Origin: Bimastos eiseni
Taxonomy: Eukaryota > Annelida > Clitellata > Crassiclitellata > Lumbricidae
Length of the DNA: 64,000 bases
Assembly: GCA_959347315.1 (NCBI GenBank)
Contig: OY365810.1
Location: forward strand, 30,246,234 to 30,310,233
Direction: 5' to 3'
The notes under the pieces are model-generated. The model was not told the DNA's origin. It ran no database searches and worked only from the letters and a program-made list of their open reading frames with translations. Shown in pieces: positions 43,601 through 55,600 of the stretch. The stretch's first letter is position 1. Each line of letters begins with the position of its first letter. The translations under genes were made by a program, and so were the position numbers.

Positions 43601-46600
43601 ACATTGCCGCGTCGCTACGCACAAGGTGTGACTCAAAATTCGCTCGGCACATGATTGGGCCAATTCATTTGGTAGGTTGGTTGGGTCAAGGTTGAGCAAA
43701 TTCATTTGGTTAGGTTGGTTGGGTCAAGGTTGAGCAAATTCATTTGGTTAGGTTGGTTGGGTGAGAGGTTGGGCAAATTTATTTGGTAGGTTGGTTGGGT
43801 CACGGTTGGGACAATTCAAGTGGTAAGCTGCATGATTGGGTAATGGTTGGACTAATTCATTTGGTAGGTTATTTGGGTCACAGTTGGGCCAATTCATTTG
43901 GTAGGTTGGTTGGGTCAATGTTGGACCAATTCATTCTGAAGGTTGGTTGGGTCACGGTTGAGTATTGGTAGGTTGGTTGGGTCAAGGTTGAGCCGATTCA
44001 TTTGGTAGACTGGTTGGGTCAAGGTTGGACCAATTCATTTGGTAGGTTGGTTGGGTCAAGATTTTGCCATTCAATTAATCCTTGACCAGCGTTGTGACCT
44101 GGTTCCTGCATTTTTCTACGGGATTTCAACAAACGATTTTGCTCCATAGTCGCAGCAACTATGGGTCCTGCTGATTCCGATTACCTTCGTTGCTCTCGAG
44201 TTTTTTTGTGGCGACTGGGGCCAGTCTGGGGTTTCTTGGGGTCGGTCTGACAACGCACTCTGCCCATGGGTTCGACCCTCAGGTGTACGTAGATTACCCG
44301 GGTCAAAGGTCGAGAGGGAGGAGAGACAGCACTTGGTCCAAAACACAAGTGTGTTACGAGAAGATAAAAAGAGTCTCTGGGCGAAGATATCATTTCGTGT
44401 CACCATATAAACTCACCAGAGGCGAATTCGCTACCATTTGTAATCTTCCAATTGCGACGTCGTTACAGAAGCCAAGTTGTGAGAGCTGCGTCAAATCGTT
44501 TGATGTTTCATGTGCTACCTATTACCTATCTCTACGAAACGTGCATCTTTCTAGGTTTCAGTTTAGTGGAAAAACAGTAGAAAAATAGTAGAAAAACAGT
44601 AGAAAAAACAGTAGAAAACAGTAGAAAAACAATTGAGGCTTGGATGATTGCCGACCTGATTTGCATCACACCGGCGAATAAGCTCGTCTTTTTGAGCTGG
44701 CTTTTGTCGGCGCTGATAAATTTTACAGATTTGCATTACATGACATCACATGACATAGCATTACATTACATTGCAATGCATCCTGCCAACCAGTAGACCA
44801 GAATGCCTGGTCTCCGTCGTCATCACCATATATTGAAAGGCGCTATATAAATGCTCGATTACATTACATTACATGGGGTTATAAGCAAAGTCCATCAGAA
44901 GCAGTCAGTTGTGACTGCTTTCGTAAAACGATCCCTGGAATTTACGATGCCAGCTGGTGATAAGGAAGAGGGTCTGGTCCCCTCACGAGGCCCCTCCCTA
45001 TCAGGCAACGGTTTACGTTAGGAGACGGAGGAGGAAGGGGACCGAGTGACACTTGACTGCACTCAGAGGTACAACGGTTGTTGTTGCTGCTGCTGCTGCC
45101 GAGATGTCTCGTCAGCAGCATCAGCGCTATCCGCATCACTCGCACTGACAGGCGGACCTAAACAATGTCGGTGTCAGATATCGCCTTTGCCTCTCGATCT
45201 GCGCTCTTTCTGTCTGTCTATTTGTCCGTTCGTCTGTTTATATGGCAGACAGACATGCACACAGACAAATAGACAACTTGACAACAGACAGACAGATAGA
45301 CAAGCAGACGTACAGGCAAACATATATGCAGACATACAAACACACTTGTCTTTTTATGTGTGACTGTCTGTCAGTTTCTCTGTGTGTCTGTCAAACTAGC
45401 TGTCTGTTTGTCTTCTCGTGTTCTTCTCCCTCTCCCTCCCTCTGTCGCTCTCCTGCTGAGTATCCTTCTCGCAAACATCTGTCGCTCGTAATCTTTGCAT
45501 CAGTGTCTGCCTAAATCCTATTCTATATGTCTCTCTGGCTTCCCCTTGCCCTCTCCTCTTCTCGGTCCCTCGATTCGTCCCTAAGTCTCATTCTGTCCTT
45601 CCTCACAGCCACCTCCCTCCATCTCCGTCTCATCCATCTCACCCTCCTTACCCATGTCCTTAGATCCCTCCCTCCCGTTTCGCCAATGGAAGGCGGATTC
45701 CATGTGTTCAACCAGATAGGGCAATCTGGTCCAACACCCATCCACATCTCCCTCCTCCTCCGCCTCCTCTCCCTTCCTTCCTTCCGTCAACAAAAGACAA
45801 ATTACAGAGCACGAGAAATGGAAAGAGCTGGTTGAAAGATAAGGCTGGATATCCCTTCCCTTTCACATATCTCCCAAAATCCATTTCCGATCAGTTACCA
45901 TTCGCCTTAAAAGACATTGATTCGCTGGATAAACGACGGCATTTGCACAGATCAGCGCAATAAACTATAGAGTCACTTATCTCGCCGTCTCTCCCATTGC
46001 TAAACCGAGGACTCCACGAAAAACTCTTTATTTATATAGCGCTGTATTACGTGCACTGAACAGAACGAGTCCTCAGTGACCTTTGAACTCTGTGACAAGT
46101 TCACGTGTCTTAAGGGTTTATGTCGGTGCCAGTGGCGAAGACTTAAGTGGTCTAAGATATATGTAAGACCATAGATAATGTTGCGACGGAGAGCACTTAA
46201 AGTCTGTAGCGCCATTGTTCAACCGTTTTTCTTTGTCTATGGCTAATTATTTTAAGTGACTGCCTACTGGACCTTTGTCCCACAACTATGTTAGCAATGC
46301 GATCAACAGATCATCGTGAAAGGCACCTGAAAGGCGCTAAGCAAATATACATGCATGCAAACATAATATGTAGGCATACATACCACATACAATTCATTTG
46401 AGCGATTAACATTTAACTTAGCCAAATTCCCAGGATGATTCAGTTTCATTTAATCGTTCAGCATTTTCAACATTTCATCATCATCATCATCATCGCAGTC
46501 ATCATCATGACCTCAGCAGCAGCAGCAGCAGCAGCAGCAGCATCGTCGTCGTCGTCATCATCATCAGCACTCAAATTTATCTTATTATTGATCGAGATCG

Positions 46601-49600
46601 CTAGTATGCGTATCCAACATCAACCACATCATTGGAATAAGTAATTAATTTGAGACTCAGTGTCGCACTGAGAATAATATAACATAACATGACATAGTCT
46701 TTTATTGCATCATTCAAATGGAACATTATTAGATAACAAGTAGCTGGTATTAGAATGCAAAGGGAGACACCTAAAGGGGCCAGAGAGGCCCCGCTAATAA
46801 GGGACACCCAAATAATCAATAATAAAACTTTCACGTTGAACGGGAGACTGAATAAGAGAAGGAGACAGAAAATAAACAACAAAATACAAATTCATTAATG
46901 ACGCACATGTAAGATACACAAACAGTAAAACTTAACTAGTTACATAAATTGCACATTACACAGTCATTCAGATAAACGAGTTAAATGGTTCTGCTAACTT
47001 TGAATGAAGCTATAACCAGAAGACCTGAGAAATCAAGTACCTACGTAAATGTGTCTTAAAACTGAACGAGTTAAAAGGGTTTTCAATACCATGGATAGTG
47101 AATTCCAGAAGGACGCACCAAGATTTTTTAAGGAGAAACCACATGTATTATCACGAAAGCGAATAGGTCTGAGGTTATCATCGACCTTAGTGAATATTTG
47201 TGGATATCAGAGATTTTTAGAAAGTAGCAATCAAAAATTCGCGGGAGTAAATTAGCTTTATATTTAAACATAAAGATGTAAATTTGGAAATCTCTTATCT
47301 GATCAAAAACCTACTAAATAAATTTGCAGATGTGATGGAAAACCAGATCCAGATGAAATTCTTAATGCTATTTTTTGGAGACGGAGTAAACCACTGAGAC
47401 GGGTAGGGTAATTCAACGCCCATATTAAATAACAGTAAGATATGTAAGGGTAAAGCGGGAATTCCGATGTTCTTTCTGGAACTGGCGCTCAGTCGTTACC
47501 TCATTATCGTCCAGCTGTTCTTCGTTGCAGGTGCCTTTCTCGTTCCCTACCTGATCACCCTGTTCTTTGCGGGAATTCCGATGTTCTTTCTGGAACTGGC
47601 GCTCGGCCAATACCTCAGCATCGGAGGCCTAGGAGTCTGGAAGCTCTGTCCCATTTTCAAAGGTCAGTAAGACGTCGACCTAAGTCAGTCACACGTTGAC
47701 ATGCTTCAGTCAGATAACGACGTAGGTCAGTCAGGCATTGACAAATGTCAGTAAAGCAGGGCATGTTCAGGCCTTGACAATATATGTTTCGGAGACGAAC
47801 ATTTTCAAAGTGGCACATCACTGTTCTCTGAGAAGGTCATTCATATTAGTATGCAATGATCGCATCGTATGCATATATTTATATAGCTTGGGAGGCAATG
47901 CTCCCTCTAATTTTTTGGAGATAGTGTGCGCAATAAATTTTTTTTTTGCAACTTTTATATACGGTTCACACATTTGTAAAGACCATATCTATAAGTCTAA
48001 GGTGATAACTTATAAGTTCAGATAACCGAAGAAAAGTTCCTTGTCTAAAGACAAATAAGGGGTCGTATCAGCAAAGGGACCAAAGTTTCTGAAGTAAGGT
48101 AAACGTCGCAGCCGGCTGAGAGACTCGGTTTACGTAGCCTCATATAAAGAAATTATGACTTGTTATGTTTGCAAACAAAATCGGTGTGTGCACACTGAAT
48201 TCTTATGTGCGCTGGCTCCACGAACGTGTGCACAGTTTAGAGGTAACATTGACCAGAGGTACTACATTAACCTATGGATGCGATATCATTGAACACTGCC
48301 TGACGGCGGAGGGTAAAGGTGCCTTCTGGTTGTATGAGTAATGTAGGCAGCTACATAAGCCAGAATATGTGGAACTTGTTGCAGGTGTTGGCTACGGGGC
48401 CCTGATCGCTGCTGCCTGGCTCAACATCTACTACATCGTCGTGTTGGCATGGGCAATCTATTACCTGTTCAGCTCCATGGCAGCGGTGTTGCCATGGGCA
48501 ACGTGCGACAATTGGTGGAACACTGCCAAGTGTCAGTCTGACTATATCCGGTGCAACGCAACTGCCAACGAAACTGTCACGGTTGTCATCAATGGCACAA
48601 ACGTCACGAGACTATGCTCCGCTGACGCCACGTCACCAGTCAGAGAATTCTGGGAGTAAGCTAAAAATTTAGTCCTAACGACACCAATGACTCAAGCGGT
48701 GGCAGTCACAGGCAACACTTTAAAAATAGCGGAAAGCTTTTGCGATGAAGGTTCGCTATTACATTGGAACTATGGTTGTATTATTCTGCTGCTGTTGATT
48801 CAATATCGTCCTTCAGTCAATCAGTCAATTAGTAAATCAGTCGTTCAGTCAGTCAGTCAATCAGTCCACCAATCAGTTAGTCAAGTACATGTAAGTCAGT
48901 TTATCAATCAGTTAATTATTTAAGTAAAAACAGCAAAGCAATTAGAGCGCGGGTACTGCCAACAACCAATCCCAATGAGTCCATTTAGCTGAAGTAGTTT
49001 TTTGTTTTGGAACAATATCCCCTCTGCGACTCGCTCTTTGGTCATGAATTTTGATAGGCCTTCCGGTACTTTTAAGACTTTGTTTTGCACTGGGAGTACC
49101 TCTCATTAGATTGTAACGTAAGAGACGCTTTAGAAACACATAAATACAAACAAATATTATGTACGTAATAATATTAGTAATTATTATTATTAATATGACA
49201 ACTATAATTATGATGATGACTACGACGACTACTGCCGTATGTGTTGGATAGATTGAATGCGCTGCAGATAACATCCGGTGTGCATGAGGCGGGTGAGGTT
49301 CGTTGGCACTTGGCCTTGACCTTGCTCCTGGCCTGGGTCGTCTGCTACTTCTGCATCTGGAAGGGTGTCAAATGGACGGGGAAAGTGAGTCACGTCACAT
49401 AATAAAGACACACAGATCTGGATAGACCCATTTCTAGGTCTTGCATGACCTGTCTTACCCTTCATTATTGGCTACTCAAGACTTTCCTCTTTGTCAGGTC
49501 CTAATGAAATTGTTCCTCATTGATTAATTACTGGTTTAATTAAAAGCGGGTTTGAATATTGGATGAGTCATTGATCTGAGTTACTACGATACAAATGGAA

Positions 49601-52600
49601 TATTATTTTCTTGCCTAAATGCTTCATTGTTCCTTTAATTATTCACCTATTTATTTAAATTTTGTTAATTCCTCCTTCTCTGTCTGTCCGCCCGTCTATT
49701 CGTCCGTCCATCCGTCCATCCATCCATTCATCCATCCATCAATCTGTCTATCTATCCATCCACGCATCCCTTTATCCACCCATCCATCCATCCATCCATT
49801 TTTCTATCTATCCATTCTCTGTGGCAAATGTATTTCAGGTGTGCATAGATAACTGTCTGTATTTTTCCAGGTGACTTGGTTCACTTCATTGTTTCCCTAT
49901 GTCTTGCTCTTCATCCTCCTTATTCGCGGTGTGACACTCGATGGTGCTAGAGATGGAATCGTCTACTATCTCTATCCTCGATTCGACAAACTGATGAGTT
50001 CAACCGTGAGATAATTATTACTCAATTCAACTACAACAGCATAATCTACTAACAGAAACTGCACAAAAAACAATCGCCATAATTAAACTGCTTGGACATT
50101 TTCTTAACTCCTCCTATCGAACAGTGCATCATACATTTTATGGTTAACTCCGTCTGTTCTGACATTCCGATATCATATGGTATTATCCCATCAGAACCAA
50201 CCTCAAACTCAATGGATGCTGGTATATAGTAAAGCCTTCTAAACAGACCCTGTGTAGATACGGTACGTATGCCTATGGGATTTGGAATGGCCTTTCTTTA
50301 AAGCTACGTCTCTTCTATTAAACGTGCAGTGGTATATTTTATGACCATTCGAATACTTACCTTTTTGTTTGGGTGTGAGTTGGGTGCGCTTTTGTGTAGT
50401 TACCTTAAAAGGACGCCACATCAATTTTTTAAATGAATGAATATAAATGGCCCAGGTAAAAACAGTTGGCCTACTACGATAAGTGACACTCAAGAAATAT
50501 GGTGAAATGCATTTCAACAACTTCGATAGTTTCCTATGGTGTGATCTCGTGCCAATTTATTGCATTAGATAACAGTGTATCGGTGAATGTACGGGTCAGC
50601 TTATGTCTACCCCTTAATTATGCTTGTGTCTAACCTTCGTGTTTATGCATACCCCTTGTGCTTTTGTGTTTATGTCTACCCCTTGATCTTATGGCCAATT
50701 GTCTATCCTTGAGTTTCTATCTATTATTTATTATTATCTACCCCTTGTGCTTATGTCTACCCATTGTGCTTACATGTATATCTATACTTTGTGTTTATGT
50801 ACGTGCCTATGCTCGTGTCTACCCCTTGTGTCTATGTCAACCCATTTTACTTATGTCTGTCCGTTGTGTTTCTTCAAGGTCTGGATCGACGCGGCCACTC
50901 AGATCTTCTTTTCGTATGGCCTCGTCTTAGGAGCTCAGATTGCCCTTGGTAGCTACAACAAGTACCACAACAACGTTCTCCGGTAACTTTTCCCATTTGA
51001 CGAACCTTCTGTACAGGCTCACAAGATGAACGCCACGTCGTGCTAAACTTATGAACCTTACGGTGGTCCACGACTGCGTGGCAAAAATAAAGTTTCACTG
51101 TTTGACTGTTAGAATGATCCAATTCAGCCCACTCGGTGGTCTGTGTACAATTTAACCAGGTGCAATTTCATCTCAATTCGAGAATATTTTAGGCAGATGA
51201 AGGATAGTTTTATGCACCCTGACGGGGTCATTTTGCTATTCAATGTGCGCTCAAATTCCTATCAAGATTTCAGAATACTGGGCTAACCTAGTAGCACAGA
51301 GAAAAGGTTGATTAGCTTTATTCATTAAATGGAAAAGAAGTTGTGATAAACAAAAACAAGAGAACAGCCTGGGGAATGAAATAGAGTTACAAGTTCTACT
51401 AAGCACAGTAGGATCTGAATGGAGAAGAAGTGATAAGGACCCATATCGAAGGAAGACAGTTGTGGCCAATCAAAGAGGATGGAAAGAGAACAACCACCTA
51501 CAGACGGTGTCTTCGGCGTCCTCCTATTCATCCGTGATGTTTGCGTCCAAGGATGCTCTCCAGCCTCCTGTCCCGTCTCAACCCCCTCCCCCTGTAAACG
51601 ATCTGGAGCAATTGACTTAAAATACAGAATCCAAGAAATTTGTCAGGCCTCTACTTCAGCATTCCAGATGGAAAATAAAGATATATATGACGTTGTCTGT
51701 CTAAAAGTTGAATATTTCGTGCACAAAATTCTATTTAATCACATAATTAATAATACTGAATTTAAGAATATATTGGCATGTGTTTGTACCGATATTTGTT
51801 CGTCACCAAGGCAAAGTGAGGGGAAAAAGTGTGTGGGCCTATAGCGTGGATTTGGTTGACCTGTGCAATCCCTATATTTGGCTCAATTTGGATCACATTT
51901 CCACGGTTTCATAACTGCGATGGATTGCAATGGATGGTATGATCAGAGCTGGGTTATATTCGAGGATTAGGTCATTGCTGCTTTGGTACCGATTATAACA
52001 TATTATTGTAATTACAACGGGATGTTTTATATAGCTCCATTTATCGTTGACGCTCTTCCTAATCTGATATTATGTATTCATCTGTTGTTTAGTGATGCAT
52101 TCATAATATCGTGCGTGAACAGTGGAACGAGCATGTTCTCTGGCTTCGTCATCTTCTCCGTCATTGGATTCATGGCTCACGAACAAGGAAAATCTGTTGC
52201 CGACGTCGCCCAGTCAGGTTCAGTATAACCACACACCACCACCACCCTCAGTAGCCTATTCCTTGATAAGCACACAAGCCTTACCAATTATATTCTGAAC
52301 CCTACTTATCATGTTGGCATATAACTTTATATTATATATGCCCAACATAATTTTCAACTGATTTATCAGGATAAGGAGGGAACGAATTGCCTTTTACATG
52401 TACGCATGAATAGCTATAAACTCAGACCCTTAACTCGAAGCTTAGCTTTGGTTGTAGCTTCAACAATCAGCCCGGCGTTTGATACATTCATTGGACTTAG
52501 CAGACACCAGAGTTTGCAGGTAGAATAACAATTTGGGTTTAAGATATCAGTTCAGCGTTGGGGCTAAAGCTAACGTTTTTGAATTTATACTATAGGCCTA

Positions 52601-55600
52601 CAGTTAACATCTTTGAATTAATGCAGTATCGTGTTTATAAATTTTTTAAACAATTCGCAACTTTCGAGATAACTGAAGTGACAATGTAGGATTTATATCG
52701 AGTGATATCTCGAAGAGAAATTAGAGATAGATGTCAGTGCAGTGAAAGTAAGAAGTTTGGAGATAATGATCATGATGTATACACTTGATTCGGTATAGCG
52801 CCGATGAACAAGCTGGTCTCTCTGACGTGCCTTTTGTATTCGCTGAGAAATTTTCTGAGATTTACATTACATTACATTGCAGGTCCTGGCCTGGCTTTCC
52901 TGGCCTATCCATCGGCTGTGGCCCAGCTGCCCATTTCTCCCTTCTGGTCAATCCTCTTCTTCTTGATGCTCTTCTTCGTAGGACTTGACAGCCAAGTAAG
53001 AGAAAACGGAATTATGGGCAACACATTTGTGTAGCGGCAATTCGAAACGATTTGGCGCAGTCCAGTGTATATTAGATGCCCATAAGTCGTCAGTTTGTCC
53101 TAAGCTTGATTAGCTTCATTTAACATTTTATTGTTATCACTTGATAACAGAAATGCAATTACTTCAACCAATCAATCTATCAAAGAGACTTGACATAGCG
53201 TTCCTTAAAGATATCTCCTCAGTTACCTACTTATACGATAAGTTGTGTTTTATGTCATTAATTTGTCATTGGTAATACTTGATAGTTTGAATTTCTGCTT
53301 CAAATGTGCGAAATATGGCATTCCGCTAAACACAAATACTAAGTAAATAAACTGTAAATCGCTTGAATAATCAAATTCTTTAAAAACCATGTTAAATCCA
53401 TATGGCTTAGTGTTGTGGAGGATTCATTATTTCGGATATAAGAATTCCGTGCTTAATTGGATGATTAATTAATTAAGCTTATTATGAATATGTGCGGTAT
53501 TTTGTGTGTGTAGTTTTGTACTGTGGAGGGTTTCATAACTGCCATTTCTGATGAGTGGCCTCACTTGTTCCGGAAACGCAAGGAATTGTTGGTGCTTGCG
53601 GTTTGTCTCGTATCCTACCTGATAGGATTATCAATGGTTACACAGGTGAACTGACTGCACCCGTCATCCGACATTCAATAAAATGGATTAATTGAACACT
53701 TTGGGATATATTTGTAATTAAAGAGGTTAACTGTTTGTCTTAGCATCATGAAGGATTCTTGGGGGGGGGGGGGAGGTCCAAACTTTCTGCCTGTTTCAAT
53801 TGCGAAAAAGACTAATCTAATCATATCTAATAACTTATAGAGCGGGTTTCACAATGCAGAAGTTGCTTAGATTGAAAATTCAAAAAAATTTGTCATCTAT
53901 TTGAGAGGCTTCTTTTAGAATCAATGTCTTCGATTTTCAATAGAAGAAACACTGCAAGTGAGAAGAAGTTACTACTACATAATTCGGCAGCCTATGCCTT
54001 AGGAAGCTTACCCCCATATAGATTCTAATCGAGATTTAACATTGCAGATATAACACATACTAATCTTTAACTGGATTGTGGACTTACTTTTGCAACATGT
54101 AAGGAACCGTTGTTAATGTGCTATACAAACCAATTGCAGAAATGGTATTATATGCATACACCAAAATTAATGGAGATTTTGCACCGTTAAAACGAGGTTT
54201 CACTTCGTTCGCGTGACTCTGTGCTTGCGTGTGTAGGGCGGCATCTACGTCTTTGAGTTATTCAACTTCTACTCTGCATCCGGGATCTGTCTGCTTGTTC
54301 TGATATTCTTCGAGTGCATCGCTGTCTCCTGGTCCTACGGTACATCAATCGATTAATTATAAAAACGAATAGAAATGTCACAAAGTCGTACTGTTTACTT
54401 TATATTGCGCTCCGAATTAGACTCATTTCATTTCAGTAGCCTAGGTGGCGTTGCTATTGTATACGTTATGACAGCGGTAATGGACTATAATGGACTAGAG
54501 TTACTAGACTCAGTTCATTTCAGTAGATGGCGGTATCATTGCGCTAACCGCTATGAACATCGTTCGTGGTCGATTACTTTGTGAATTTGTCTTCGCTTCT
54601 TTATATTATTAATATCAGGCACAAATTTAAAACGCATTTTAAAAGTGTTTTAACCGCCTTAGAACTGACAGTCAACTAAGATCACGATAATCAAGTAAGA
54701 CAGTGACAGAGACCCTCGTCACTGTCGTCATCAGCAGCAACGCGTTTTCATCATCGCCTTCGTCAACGTCGTCATCATGATCAGTGGCGTCATTTAAATG
54801 TCATTTCTGACGCAATCAGCAGTCATTGTCATCTTTGTCGTTATTGTAATAGTCGTGGTCATCATTATCAGTATTATTATATTAGTATTCATCATCGGCG
54901 TAGTCATCATGTTCGTTATCATCATAATAATTATAATAATGCTCGTGAGGCAATAGTTTGTCCATGGTTGATCCTCCGTTGAATTCGTTCGTGATTTCAT
55001 TTAACTGGGGTGACCTCGCTGTGTTAGGTGTTAATCGTTTCTATGAAGCAATGAGAGATATGCTGGGATATTATCCCAGCTTCTGGTGGAAGATGTGTTG
55101 GACCGTGACGACTCCAGCCATCTGTGTAGTAAGGCTCTTTGCTTCCATTCTGGACTTAGTAATCTTCACCTCATCATTATCGTCATCGTCGGTGTCGTCA
55201 TGATCATCAATTTGAGTATCTTCATAATCATCATGCTCACCTCATCATCGTCATCGCTCCAATGTCAACTTAATCGTCGTAGTCTCATTTGAGTAATCGA
55301 TTATATACTTTTAATCGTAACGACGCATCGTATCTGATTATGTATATGGCGCTTCTTACAGCACTATAGTTATTCAGAAGAGCTGTCAGCGTGACAGCTC
55401 CGATGAAATAAGAAGGTCTTCAGGCAACAAAGGGCTAAGGTTGGGACGCCGTCTAAGAGCTTAAAACGGATTATGATGGACAGGGGTACATGTAATTCCA
55501 CGTAAAAGGGCCCACGGTGGCAGAGACACGGTGTAGATCATAGCAGTCCTTGCCTTGGGGAACTAGAAGATCAAGTCGAACGGCAGACCTGAGAGGGCGG

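Larger units (their letters stand above)
29273..47530. other. SLC6 intron 1, 18.3 kb, repeat-rich
   Basis: Phase is conserved across this very long intron (exon 1 ends on the first base of a glycine codon and exon 2 supplies the other two), so no coding exon is missing. It holds hAT-like and LINE debris, minisatellites, TA and triplet microsatellites, polypyrimidine arrays and a run of 200 N. TA/CATA-rich patches lie at 29370-29445, 34630-34660, 36098-36135, 36550-36715 and 37740-37775. The remaining sequence shows nothing recognisable. Confidence 0.7.

Noticed and set aside
44190..44588. A 132-residue frame and a B-box-like ggttcgaccct at 44272
   Set aside because: No matching A-box at proper spacing and no domain in the frame; not enough for a SINE or gene call.
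48687..48923. Open frame with [20 protein letters not shown] pattern
   Set aside because: It is a cagt/caat tetranucleotide repeat in SLC6 intron 3.
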